Assembly: GCA_023151315.1 (NCBI GenBank)
Contig: JAKLJE010000001.1
Location: 1 to 64,000, forward strand
DNA: 64,000 nt
Direction of reading: 5' to 3'
Source of the DNA: Bacteroidia bacterium
GTDB taxonomy: Bacteria > Bacteroidota > Bacteroidia > Palsa-965
The number at the start of each line of letters is the position of its first letter. The stretch's first letter is position 1. Under the pieces are notes generated by a model. It made no database searches and was not told the DNA's origin. It was given only the letters and a program-made list of their open reading frames with translations. Of this stretch, positions 35,919 through 43,981 are shown piece by piece. The position numbers and the translations under genes were made by a program.

Positions 35919-36060
35919 CGCAGTGGCAGGTGTTATACTATCGGTGACTGAGGAAACTGCTATCGGTTACCGTAACGGAGCTGGCCGGGACCGCAGCCTC
36001 GCTTCGTGCAAAAGCAGATCCGCCGGGATGTCCTCCTTGTGCGGATCGCTTTTTGTTTTG
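35919..36060 (+). ncRNA. Possible structured small RNA, identity unknown
   Basis: The 219-bp gap between gpmI and tnaA is unusually GC-rich. CGGTGAC (about 35942-35948) can pair with GTTACCG (about 35966-35972), and several inner stems are possible. It closes with a strong hairpin AGC(A)GATCCGC...GCGGATCGCT followed by TTTTTGTTTT, which reads as a terminator on the plus strand. I could not match it to SRP RNA, RNase P, 6S RNA, tmRNA or a riboswitch class. It may simply be a gpmI 3' region. Confidence 0.3.
36013..36059. terminator. Rho-independent terminator downstream of gpmI / end of candidate sRNA
   Basis: Arms AGCAGATCCGC (36013-36023) and GCGGATCGCT (36041-36050) pair with one bulged A. 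They are followed on the plus strand by a T-rich run, and on the minus strand by a weaker TTTT. It can end transcripts from either side. Confidence 0.6.
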
Positions 36061-36062
36061 TA

Positions 36063-37568
36063 TCAGAGCAAACTTTTACCTGTCATTTCCACTGGAGCGG
36101 GAACTTCCATCAGCTTCAGAAGAGTAGGAGCGATGTCGGCAAGTCGACCATCTGAAATGGAATTGTAACGGTCGTCTATTAAAATACACGGAACAGGATT
36201 TGTAGTGTGCGCAGTATTCGGTGTGCCATCAGAATTGATCATGTAGTCAGAGTTACCGTGATCTGCTATGATGATGAAAGAGTAATTCTGTTTCTTTCCT
36301 GCGGCAATAACTTTACCAAGGCATTCGTCAACTGTTTCAAGCGCTTTTGTTACCGCTTTGTAATCACCGGTGTGGCCAACCATATCCGGATTGGCAAAGT
36401 TCAGGCAAACGAAATCTGCTGTTCCTTTTTCCAATTCAGGAACGATGGCTTCCGTCAATTCGCGCGCACTCATTTCCGGTTGCAGGTCGTATGTAGCAAC
36501 TTTCGGAGAAGGAATCATAATACGTTTCTCACCTTCAAATTCTTTTTCTCTTCCGCCTGAAAAGAAGAATGTAACGTGAGGATATTTTTCCGTTTCAGCT
36601 ATTCGAATCTGCGTGCGATGATTTGCAGCAAGAACTTCTCCCAGTGTATTTACAAGATCTTCTTTGCTGTAAACAACATGAACATCACGATACGTATTGT
36701 CGTAATTGGTCATCGTTACGTAATACAACGGCATGGTTTTCATTCCATGCTCGGGCATATCCTTCTGCGTGAGTGCAACGGTGATTTCTCTGCAACGATC
36801 AGTACGGAAATTGAAACAGAATACCGCATCGCCTTCTTTGATCGTTCCGTTTTTATCCAGAACAAACGGAGTCACGAATTCATCTGTCACACCTTCCTCA
36901 TACGACAACTGCATTGCTGCAACGCCGCTCTCAGCTGATTTCCCTATTCCGTTCACGAGCGCATCGTATGCGATTTTCACACGTTCCCAACGCTTATCGC
37001 GATCCATTGCATAATAACGCCCTGTAATGCTGGCAAGACTTCCCGTTGATTTTGCAATGTGTTTTTCCAGCGAAGCAATGAATTCTTTTCCGCTTTTCGG
37101 ATCGGTGTCGCGACCATCAGTGAACGCATGCACGAAAACATTTTTAATATTGTTTTTCGCGCACACATCAAGAATGTGATGCAAGTGTTCCTGCGAAGAA
37201 TGCACGCCTCCGTCTGAAACAAGACCCATCAGGTGCAATGATTTATTGTTCTTCTTCACATAGTCAATCATCGCGGTGATTTCCGGATGCACATCAATCG
37301 TTTTCTCTCTGCATGCAATGTTAATACGAACCAGATCCTGATATACAACCCGTCCGGCTCCGATGTTGAGATGCCCGACTTCCGAATTTCCCATCTGTCC
37401 ATCAGGCAATCCAACGTCTTCTCCTGAAGTCTTCAGTTTGCTCCACGGTTGAGTGGCAATCAGTTGATCGTATACGGGAGTATTTGCGTTGAACACTGCA
37501 TCAGAAGCGGAGCGATCTCCGATTCCCCAACCGTCAAGAATTATCAGTGCTGATTTACGATAAGCCAT
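36063..37568 (-). CDS. gpmI: 2,3-bisphosphoglycerate-independent phosphoglycerate mutase
   Basis: The 501-residue glycolytic enzyme interconverts 3- and 2-phosphoglycerate through a phosphoserine and two Mn ions. Signatures are ALIILDGWGIG near the N-terminus, PDGQMGNSEVGHLNIGAGR with the nucleophilic Ser, HAFTDGRDT, VCLNFANPDMVGHTG and IIADHGNSDYM. The length and all metal-binding motifs are normal. It lies 3 nt after a histidine kinase gene in the same direction and is probably transcribed with it. Confidence 0.97.
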   Translation of the reverse strand: MAYRKSALIILDGWGIGDRSASDAVFNANTPVYDQLIATQPWSKLKTSGEDVGLPDGQMGNSEVGHLNIGAGRVVYQDLVRINIACREKTIDVHPEITAMIDYVKKNNKSLHLMGLVSDGGVHSSQEHLHHILDVCAKNNIKNVFVHAFTDGRDTDPKSGKEFIASLEKHIAKSTGSLASITGRYYAMDRDKRWERVKIAYDALVNGIGKSAESGVAAMQLSYEEGVTDEFVTPFVLDKNGTIKEGDAVFCFNFRTDRCREITVALTQKDMPEHGMKTMPLYYVTMTNYDNTYRDVHVVYSKEDLVNTLGEVLAANHRTQIRIAETEKYPHVTFFFSGGREKEFEGEKRIMIPSPKVATYDLQPEMSARELTEAIVPELEKGTADFVCLNFANPDMVGHTGDYKAVTKALETVDECLGKVIAAGKKQNYSFIIIADHGNSDYMINSDGTPNTAHTTNPVPCILIDDRYNSISDGRLADIAPTLLKLMEVPAPVEMTGKSLL

Positions 37569-37571
37569 AAA

Positions 37572-38573
37572 TTATTTGGATAATGAAATGTTGATTGTAA
37601 ATATTGTTCCGCCTTCCGGATTATCTGCAACGTTGATTTTCCAACCATGCAGTTCGGTAAGCTCGCGGGTAATGTAAAGTCCGAGACCCGTTCCTTTTGT
37701 ACTTCTTGTTTCTTCACTTCCTGTTCTGTAGAACCGCTCGAAAATACTTTTTCGCTGATGCAGAGGAATTCCTTTGCCCTGATCGGAAATACTGCAGATC
37801 ACTGAAGATCCGTTACGTTTGAGTTGCACTTTCACTGTGCTTCCAGCCGGAGAATATTTGAAAGCATTTTCAATCAGATTCGTGAAGATGGAATGCGTAG
37901 CGTTGTTATCAAAGTCAAAGTGAACGTTGCTTTCAATTTCGCGCACAACGTTATGATGCTGTCCAACGCCTGCCGCAAGCTTGTTGCACAATGATTCAAG
38001 AAACTCTGAAAAATTTCCGGACTGAGGATTAATTGCAAAGACGTGACTGTCTATGCGTGCTGCAAGAAGTATATTCCCGATTAATGAGTTGAGACGTTCT
38101 GTATCCTCCAGCACATGCGACAGAATCATACTTTGTTTTTCCTTAGGAAGCTCGCGCTTGATCAAAGTTTCTGCCTGCAATCCTATTGAGGCTAGAGGCG
38201 ATTTCAATTCATGAGTAACAGATAACAGGAAGTTTTTCTGTCGTTCAGCCATTAACGCTTCTTTGCGGAATCCGTTTCGCGTTCTGATAATCGCGATTGT
38301 AAGCAATAAAATGAAAACAGCCCCTTCGCCGAAAATCATCATCCATCGCTTGTGCAGTTCATCGTCCAGTTGCTTTTGCTTTTCCAATAGAAGAGAACTG
38401 GAGACCAGATTATCAGATGCGCCAAGTTTATATTGCAGAATTTCTCTTTGCAGTTCTGCAACTTGATTATTAGTGCGTACCAAAAGGTAAGTCCACCAGC
38501 TGAATTGCAGGAGGACGTAAAATACCAGCACGTAAAACAGAACCAGCGGGCGGGACCCTGGGCGGGTTTTCAT
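37572..38573 (-). CDS. Membrane sensor histidine kinase
   Basis: This 333-residue kinase has two membrane helices (about 12-31 and 80-98) around a short outside segment with a coiled QREILQYKL region, so the sensor part is small. The H box is SVTHELKSPLAS with His121. The ATPase domain has LIENAFKYSP, DQGKGIPL and STKGTGLGLYI. No HAMP or PAS domain was seen and no response regulator gene is adjacent, so it is an orphan in this window. It has its own promoter box directly before the ATG and is followed by gpmI after 3 nt. Confidence 0.9.
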   Translation of the reverse strand: MKTRPGSRPLVLFYVLVFYVLLQFSWWTYLLVRTNNQVAELQREILQYKLGASDNLVSSSLLLEKQKQLDDELHKRWMMIFGEGAVFILLLTIAIIRTRNGFRKEALMAERQKNFLLSVTHELKSPLASIGLQAETLIKRELPKEKQSMILSHVLEDTERLNSLIGNILLAARIDSHVFAINPQSGNFSEFLESLCNKLAAGVGQHHNVVREIESNVHFDFDNNATHSIFTNLIENAFKYSPAGSTVKVQLKRNGSSVICSISDQGKGIPLHQRKSIFERFYRTGSEETRSTKGTGLGLYITRELTELHGWKINVADNPEGGTIFTINISLSK

Positions 38574-38577
38574 ACAG

Positions 38578-38585
38578 CAAAGGTA
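38578..38585 (-). promoter_or_regulatory. -7 promoter element, histidine kinase gene (leaderless)
   Basis: TACCTTTG is followed by CTGT and the ATG at 38573, a 4-nt gap. It lies after the terminator of the upstream lipoprotein gene, which supports an independent promoter here. Confidence 0.6.
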
Positions 38586-38594
38586 CGAAAGAGA

Positions 38595-38616
38595 AAAGTC
38601 CGCCGAAGCGGACTTT
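38595..38616 (-). terminator. Terminator after the lipoprotein gene
   Basis: AAAGTCCGC and GCGGACTTT form a 9-bp stem with a CGAA loop, followed on the minus strand by TTTTCTCTTT. Confidence 0.7.
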
Positions 38617-38674
38617 CAAAGGGGAGATTTGTAGTGAACAAACCCATGAAAACTACACCCGTTCCCCTAAGCTC

Positions 38675-39118
38675 TTATTTTGTAGCTTTTGTATTCAAAG
38701 TTTCGTTGAAGCCGGCCTTAATTGACTCTGCGTCCAGATTGAGTGCAGTAAGATCGGAGTTAAGTTCTTTCAGCTGGTTTTCGTTTCTGGTTTGATTCGA
38801 TGTGTCAGACTGTATCAACTGCAGTTTATGATATTCAAGACGTAAACGGTATTTCTCAATCAATTCACGTTGGTTATTGATCTTTTCCAGCGTATTGCTG
38901 TTGCTCGTTACTCCCATTTCCTGTCCGTAAGCCATTACATTTTTCTCGTGTGCCGACTTCACTTCCTGATAAAGCAAATCCATTTTGTTGATTTCGGCGC
39001 GGATAGTTGCAACAGTACCTCCGGGCACACTATCTGCTTTGCTTTCCTGACACGCTGAATAACCGATTCCGAGAACTGCCAATAAACAGGCAACAAACGG
39101 AAGCACAATGTTTTTCAT
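38675..39118 (-). CDS. Lipoprotein with coiled-coil body
   Basis: This protein of about 147 residues has a lipoprotein signal peptide: KNIVLPFVACLLAVLGIGYSAC, with the likely lipidated Cys near residue 23. The rest is helical and charged (EKINNQRELIEKYRLRLEYHK), giving a coiled-coil. No family was recognised; anchored coiled-coil proteins of this size are common in the envelope. ATG 39118 was chosen over a longer ORF from 39187 because it gives the signal peptide and fits a -7 box at 39141-39148. Confidence 0.7.
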   Translation of the reverse strand: MKNIVLPFVACLLAVLGIGYSACQESKADSVPGGTVATIRAEINKMDLLYQEVKSAHEKNVMAYGQEMGVTSNSNTLEKINNQRELIEKYRLRLEYHKLQLIQSDTSNQTRNENQLKELNSDLTALNLDAESIKAGFNETLNTKATK

Positions 39119-39140
39119 TTTTCCCTTTTTTCGAGCGGTA

Positions 39141-39148
39141 CAAATGTA
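39141..39148 (-). promoter_or_regulatory. -7 promoter element, lipoprotein gene
   Basis: TACATTTG lies 22 nt before the ATG, with an AAAGGGA stretch between that could assist initiation. Confidence 0.5.
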
Positions 39149-39234
39149 AGGTGAGAAGCAACAGCTGATGAAGTTATTAGACGACATAAGCGAGCGCGGG
39201 GATGGATGGGATATTAAGTGCGATGAGTGGCAAT

Positions 39235-39269
39235 AAAAAAGTCCGCTGCGAATTTCGCAGCGGACTTTT
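39235..39269. terminator. Rho-independent terminator
   Basis: A perfect 11-bp stem (GTCCGCTGCGA with TCGCAGCGGAC) has a 3-nt loop, a preceding A-run and a following TTTT. It closes the glycine-rich T9SS cargo gene on the minus strand. Confidence 0.85.
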
Positions 39270-39286
39270 CAGACTTTATAAAACAA

Positions 39287-41179
39287 TTACTGTTTTACGA
39301 AAGTGAAGTTTGACTTGCTGTCAGTGCCTTCTACAGAAACTGAGTAGTTACCTGCAGGCAATGAAGTTACATCAAGAGCTTTCTTGTTGCCGCCGTTAAC
39401 AGCTTCCGTCATAACAACACGACCTGTAACATCCATTACGCGGATTGTTTTAACATCAGCTTGTGGTCCCCATGTTACGTTGAGGACTTCAACTGCAGGG
39501 TTTGGAGAGATAACGATAGAGCTTCCTCCAACTGTGCCGGAAATTCCCGCGCACGCATCAACTGTAATTGCTGAAGATGCCGTATCAGTACATCCGTTCG
39601 GATCAGTGTAAGTGTACGCAATGGAGTGAGCTCCAAGACCTGCTGTAGCAGGAGCGAAACTTTGACCGGTTACTCCAGGACCTGAGAATGTACCACCTGC
39701 AGGCATAGCGCTAAGGGCAAGAGTCGCATCGTCCACACAGATTGATGTTGGAGTTGTGAAAATAACTGTAGGAAGCGGATTTACAGTAATAGTTACGTTA
39801 CCCTGTGTCGTACAACCGAAAGAGTTGGTTGCAGTCATCGTGTAAGTTGTAGTTGTTGTCGGAGTTACAACTACGTTTGATCCTGTAAGTGCTCCCGGAT
39901 TCCACAAGTAAGTGAGTGATGAGTCAGCAGATGACAAAGCAGCACTGTTTCCGATACAGATAGCTGTAGGGTTGGCAACCGCAACAGCAACCGGTGCAGG
40001 GTTAACAGTTACAGTGATACTATCAGTTGGACCGTTAAGTGAGCAAGTACCATTTACACCGTAAACATACAAAGTGTAAGTACCTGCAGAGGCTCCGATT
40101 GTTGAGATAGTAGTAGTGTTTTGTCCGCTCACGAAAGTCATGCCGGAAGGAACTGTCCAAGTGTAGAATGTAGAATACTGGTCAGCTGGAATTGAATAAG
40201 TTGCTGTGTCACCTACACACATAGTAAGATTTCCTGAAATTACATGGGCAGGAGGAACCGGAGGAGTCCATGAGATGGTAACCATACCGTTACCAAGCCA
40301 GATTCCAGGGTTGGTTGCGCCGTTAAATACACCGCCGATATACGATGAACCGCCGCCGCCGCCGCCGCCAGCACCTTTATCGTTTCCTGAGCAACCGGTA
40401 GTTCCAGCAGAACCGCCGCCGCCGCCGCCGCCGCCAACTTGGCCGCCGCCGCCGCCTCCGCCACCAGGGATTGATCCGAAGCTGAAGCAGCAGCAAGATT
40501 GACCAGCTCCGCCTGAAGCACCGGTACCTGTTGTTGCAGTTCCACCGGCAGAACCGAGGAATCCTGAACAACCAACACCTGCTCCACCGGAAGCACCTTG
40601 TACGTTTCCGAAGTTGCCTCCTTTACCGCCACCAGCAGAACCGCCTGACGTTGGAGCATCTTGTCCGTTAGCACCTGCAAGTCCGGAACCGCCGCCGCTA
40701 CCTGCACCGCCGTCAATAGCCACTTGCGACTCACAGCCGCCACGGCCGCCACCACCACCGCCACCGGCAGTGATTACACGATCAGCTTCTGCGGTTCCAG
40801 GGAAGCGCACATCAGATGCACCACCGCCACCGCCTGCGTTTTGTGATCCGCCGTTAGCACCACCGTTGAATCCACCGGTAGGTGTAGCGCCTTGTCCGCC
40901 AACGAAGATATTAAGAACATCTCCAGGGCTTACAGCCAGAAAACCTTCAGCATATCCGCCAAGACCGCCGGCTCCGCCTAATGTTGCTCCGGCGCTTGAG
41001 TTTCCGTTCGCCCCTGAACCGCCTTGTGCGCCCCAGGTCTGAATAAATACTGTGTCAACACCGCATGGTACGGTGAAGGTTTGAATGCCTCCAGTGAAGT
41101 TGAAAGACTGAGTCTGCGCATTAGCAGTACCGATTCCAACCAAAAGGAGACCCGATAAAAGGTAACTTTTTAGTTTCAT
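39287..41179 (-). CDS. T9SS cargo with glycine-rich domain and PKD/Ig-like repeats
   Basis: The 630-residue secreted protein has a signal peptide (1-22, ANAQT). The region from about 25 to 300 is extremely glycine-rich with many GGGGGG runs and holds TFTVPCGVDTVFIQTWGAQGG and ITAGGGGGGGRGG, typical of the glycine-rich domain shared with animal ALK/LTK receptors. Beta-rich PKD/Ig-like repeats follow (about 310-550; IPADQYSTFYTWTVPSG, YLWNPGALTGSNVVVTPTTT, in part). The C-terminus is a sorting domain with VISPNPAVEVLNVTW. It is probably a surface adhesin or matrix protein. Cys-rich segments (SCCCFSFGS, near 227) may form disulfides. Confidence 0.85.
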   Translation of the reverse strand: MKLKSYLLSGLLLVGIGTANAQTQSFNFTGGIQTFTVPCGVDTVFIQTWGAQGGSGANGNSSAGATLGGAGGLGGYAEGFLAVSPGDVLNIFVGGQGATPTGGFNGGANGGSQNAGGGGGASDVRFPGTAEADRVITAGGGGGGGRGGCESQVAIDGGAGSGGGSGLAGANGQDAPTSGGSAGGGKGGNFGNVQGASGGAGVGCSGFLGSAGGTATTGTGASGGAGQSCCCFSFGSIPGGGGGGGGQVGGGGGGGGSAGTTGCSGNDKGAGGGGGGGSSYIGGVFNGATNPGIWLGNGMVTISWTPPVPPAHVISGNLTMCVGDTATYSIPADQYSTFYTWTVPSGMTFVSGQNTTTISTIGASAGTYTLYVYGVNGTCSLNGPTDSITVTVNPAPVAVAVANPTAICIGNSAALSSADSSLTYLWNPGALTGSNVVVTPTTTTTYTMTATNSFGCTTQGNVTITVNPLPTVIFTTPTSICVDDATLALSAMPAGGTFSGPGVTGQSFAPATAGLGAHSIAYTYTDPNGCTDTASSAITVDACAGISGTVGGSSIVISPNPAVEVLNVTWGPQADVKTIRVMDVTGRVVMTEAVNGGNKKALDVTSLPAGNYSVSVEGTDSKSNFTFVKQ

Positions 41180-41336
41180 GTGATTTGGGTTGGGTTTAAT
41201 CTGCCGCGAAGGTAGTCTAATTTGGCGTTTCTTGCATGCCTTTAACTAAACCATTTTGCAAAGTGAGCAGAATCATATTGGCAAAATAACCTCAAATCAA
41301 TCTGTCGCTTGATTCTGAAGGTCAACAACACAAGGA

Positions 41337-43232
41337 TTACAATCGCCCCTTGATAATTTCATCAACCACTAATGGGTCTAAAAGAGTTGTGGTATCGCCT
41401 AAAGAGCCGATTTCTCCTTCTGCAACTTTCCGCAAGATGCGTCGCATGATTTTCCCGGATCTGGTTTTCGGTAATCCCGACACAAATTGAATTTTGTCAG
41501 GCTTCGCTATTCTTCCGATTTCAGCTACAACTGATTCAATGATTTCATCACGCGTCTGATTAGTTGCAAGATTCATATCGCTCAAAATCACATAAGCGTA
41601 AATACCTTGTCCTTTAATATCGTGCGGATAACCGACAACAGCACTTTCCACCACTTTCTTGTTCTGATTGATCGCATTCTCAATCTCTGCTGTCCCGAAT
41701 CGATGTCCGCTTACATTAATCACATCGTCAACACGACCGATAATGCGGTACATTCCGTTTGATTCACGACGCGCTCCATCACCGGTGAAATACATGTTCT
41801 TGTACGTTGCGAAATAATTGATTCTGCATCGTTCATGATCACCATACGTTGTTCGTATCATCGATGGCCATGGAAATTTCACACACAGATATCCTTCAAC
41901 ATCATTTCCTGAAATTTCGTTTCCTTCAGCATCTACAAGACAAGGTTGAATTCCGGGAAGCGGCAATCCGGCATGTGCTGGTTTCAGTTCGGAAATTCCT
42001 GCCAGAGCAGAAATCATGATTCCTCCGGTTTCCGTTTGCCACCACGTGTCTACAACAGGGCATTTTCCTTTGCCCACATGCGTGTGATACCAATGCCATG
42101 CTTCTTCGTTGATCGGTTCGCCAACAGAACCGAGCACGCGCAACGAATGCAAACTGTAAGCGAGGACGTGATCAACGCCACTTGCCATGAGCGAACGAAT
42201 TGCGGTTGGCGCAGTGTAGAAAATATTAACGGCATGTTTGTCAATGACCTGCCATAAACGACCCGGATCAGGGAAAGTCGGCACTCCTTCAAACATCAGC
42301 GAAGTTGCTCCTTGCAACAGCGGTCCGTAGAGAATGTAAGTATGCCCCGTTACCCAACCGATATCTGCAGTGCACCAGTAAATTTCATTCTCGTTGTATT
42401 GGAAAACATTCGCAAAAGAATAACCTGCATACACCATATAACCTCCGCAAGTATGCACAACACCTTTCGGTTTTCCTGTACTTCCGGAAGTATATAGAAT
42501 GAACAACATATCTTCACTGTCCATTGTTTCCGCAGGACAATCCGCATTCACTTTTTCGATTTCTTCGTGATACCAGACATCGATTCCATCGTGCATCTGT
42601 ACCGGCCAATTCAATCGGTTTACAACAAGAACTTTCATTACAGATGAACACGATTCAAGTGCTTCATCAACTACTGCCTTTACCGGAATCTGTTTCGCTC
42701 CGCGATTTAATCCGTCTGAAGTAATCACGAATGAACACTGAGAATCGTTAATGCGGTCTGCAACAGAATGCGCGCTGAATCCGGCAAACACAACAGAATG
42801 CACGGCACCGATTCGCGCACACGCAAGCACGGCGAACGACAACTCAGGAATCATTGGCAGATAAATGCACACGCGATCACCTTTTTTCACTCCCAGGTTC
42901 TTCAGCACGTTGGCCATTTTGCAAACCTGCGCGTGCAATTCATTGTATGTAAATCGGAGTGATTTTTCTTTCGGATCATTCGGTTCCCAAATCAATGCGG
43001 TTTTGCTGCCTCGTGTTGCAAGATGCCGATCAAGGCAGTTTTCAGTAATGTTTAACTGACCATCACGGAACCACTTGATGTCCGGATCTGTGAAGTTCCA
43101 TTCCAGAGCCTTAGTCCATTTTTTACGCCACGAATAATGTGACGCAATTTCTTCCCAGAATTGTTCGGGTTGTTCAATGCTTGATTTATATGCTTCCGTA
43201 TAGTCGGATTGGGTTTCAATTCTGAATTTCAT
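41337..43232 (-). CDS. acs: Acetyl-CoA synthetase (AMP-forming)
   Basis: The 631-residue ANL-family ligase activates acetate to acetyl-CoA with ATP through acetyl-AMP. Motifs are LYTSGSTGKPKGVVHT, the WWQTETGG core, YFTGDGAR, GRVDDVINVSGHR and the C-terminal catalytic, regulatory Lys in TRSGKIMRR (Lys594). The length is normal. TAACTTTA, a near-match to the -7 box, lies about 33 nt upstream of the ATG. The 43233-43410 stretch upstream holds no gene. Confidence 0.96.
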   Translation of the reverse strand: MKFRIETQSDYTEAYKSSIEQPEQFWEEIASHYSWRKKWTKALEWNFTDPDIKWFRDGQLNITENCLDRHLATRGSKTALIWEPNDPKEKSLRFTYNELHAQVCKMANVLKNLGVKKGDRVCIYLPMIPELSFAVLACARIGAVHSVVFAGFSAHSVADRINDSQCSFVITSDGLNRGAKQIPVKAVVDEALESCSSVMKVLVVNRLNWPVQMHDGIDVWYHEEIEKVNADCPAETMDSEDMLFILYTSGSTGKPKGVVHTCGGYMVYAGYSFANVFQYNENEIYWCTADIGWVTGHTYILYGPLLQGATSLMFEGVPTFPDPGRLWQVIDKHAVNIFYTAPTAIRSLMASGVDHVLAYSLHSLRVLGSVGEPINEEAWHWYHTHVGKGKCPVVDTWWQTETGGIMISALAGISELKPAHAGLPLPGIQPCLVDAEGNEISGNDVEGYLCVKFPWPSMIRTTYGDHERCRINYFATYKNMYFTGDGARRESNGMYRIIGRVDDVINVSGHRFGTAEIENAINQNKKVVESAVVGYPHDIKGQGIYAYVILSDMNLATNQTRDEIIESVVAEIGRIAKPDKIQFVSGLPKTRSGKIMRRILRKVAEGEIGSLGDTTTLLDPLVVDEIIKGRL

Positions 43233-43410
43233 GAGTCTGATTCTCTTAACTTTTGTGCAACAGAATAAAGTTATGTAATTGTTTGAATGAAGGTGTTCAT
43301 CTTCATTGATTCAATATTCAGAATTATTATGTGAATAGAGTAGCACTGAATTCCCTTGGGAATGCGCTGACCGTGTATGGCAGACCAGAAATGAGCTGTC
43401 AGGAGTGAGT

Positions 43411-43492
43411 GAGCTGTCAGGAGTTACCTCCTGACAGTTTAATAGAGTTACCTCCTGACAATTTAATAGAGTTACCTCCCGACAGTTTTAAC
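43411..43492. repeat. Three 24-bp direct repeats with an attached hairpin
   Basis: GAGTTACCTCCTGACAGTTTAATA-type units start at 43421, 43445 and 43469, an exact 24-bp period. CTGTCAGGAG (43414-43423) and CTCCTGACAG (43428-43437) form a perfect 10-bp hairpin that overlaps the first copy. No coding frame is supported. Confidence 0.85.
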
Positions 43493-43496
43493 ACGG

Positions 43497-43838
43497 CAGG
43501 ATTATTGGCATGATCCTTCGCGTCTCAGAATTGCAAATGAAAACCCGCCGGGCTGCGCCCTTTCAGTTTTTTATTTCCTCCACATTGCTCAAACAAGTTT
43601 GGCAATGTTCCGAAAACAAAAAACCGCCTTGCAGGTCGGCTTTTCATTTATCCGTGGGAGCAACAGGATTATTGGCATGATCCTTCGCGTCTCAGAATTG
43701 CAAATGAAAACCCGCCGGGCTGCGCCCTCTCGGTTTTTTTATTTCCTCCACATTGCTCAAACAAGTTTGGCAATGTTCCGAAAACAAAAAACCGCCTTGC
43801 AGGGCGGCTTTTCATTTATCCGTGGGAGCAACAGGATT
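43497..43838. repeat. 167/168-bp tandem duplication ending in tRNA-Val 3' sequence
   Basis: Two near-identical copies (43497-43663 and 43664-43831) each start with CAGGATT and end with TGGGAGCAA. The third CAGGATT (43832-43838) lies in the intact tRNA-Val T-arm, so each copy carries a fragment of the tRNA 3' end. Differences are a few bases (for example one extra T, and AGGTCGG against AGGGCGG). Each copy also contains the tRNA-type terminator. Confidence 0.9.
43785..43812 (-). terminator. Terminator of tRNA-Val
   Basis: On the minus strand GCCGCC-CTGCAA-GGCGGT is followed by TTTTTTGTTTT. It lies about 12 nt past the tRNA 3' end. A second copy is at 43613-43642 in the upstream duplicate. Confidence 0.7.
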
Positions 43839-43897
43839 CGAACCTGTGACCCTCTGCTTGTAAGGCAGATGCTCTGAACCAGCTGAGCTATGCTCCC
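43823..43897 (-). tRNA. tRNA-Val (anticodon TAC)
   Basis: The cloverleaf closes cleanly: acceptor GGGAGCA/TGCTCCC, D-arm GCTCAGCTGGTTCAGAGC, anticodon stem TCTGC/GCAGA with loop CTTACAA (anticodon TAC, 43860-43862), and T-arm ACAGG-TTCGAAT-CCTGT. The discriminator is A and CCA is not encoded. The 3' part is duplicated in the repeats to its left. Confidence 0.95.
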
Positions 43898-43981
43898 TTA
43901 ACGTTGGCGCTTTTTACAGCGTTTCCGTTGAATTGGGGTGCAAATATAATTGCAATGTTTGAATCTCCAAAAAAATGAACA

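Noticed and set aside
35881-36060. Cobalamin riboswitch on the minus strand
   Set aside because: Fragments resemble the B12-box (AGTC...ACACCTGCC), but about 9 extra nucleotides lie within the box, the core GGGAA element is not clear, and the downstream gene tnaA is not B12-related.
35960-36060. RNase P RNA or SRP RNA fragment on the plus strand
   Set aside because: GGAGCTGGCCGGGACCGC resembles the start of some RNase P RNAs, but the invariant GAGGAAAGTCC region and the rest of the molecule are missing. No SRP apical loop was found.
35923-36168. 81-residue plus-strand ORF overlapping gpmI
   Set aside because: It overlaps the structured element and the coding end of gpmI antisense, with no family resemblance.
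40206-41042. Proline-rich and alanine/valine-rich ORFs in the glycine-rich gene
   Set aside because: They are other-frame or antisense readings of GGC/GGT-rich codons in the real minus-strand gene, which has signal peptide, domains and sorting domain.
43599-43877. Plus-strand 92-residue ORF over the 167-bp duplication
   Set aside because: It reads through both repeat copies and antisense to tRNA-Val, so its repeated peptide comes from the DNA repeat.
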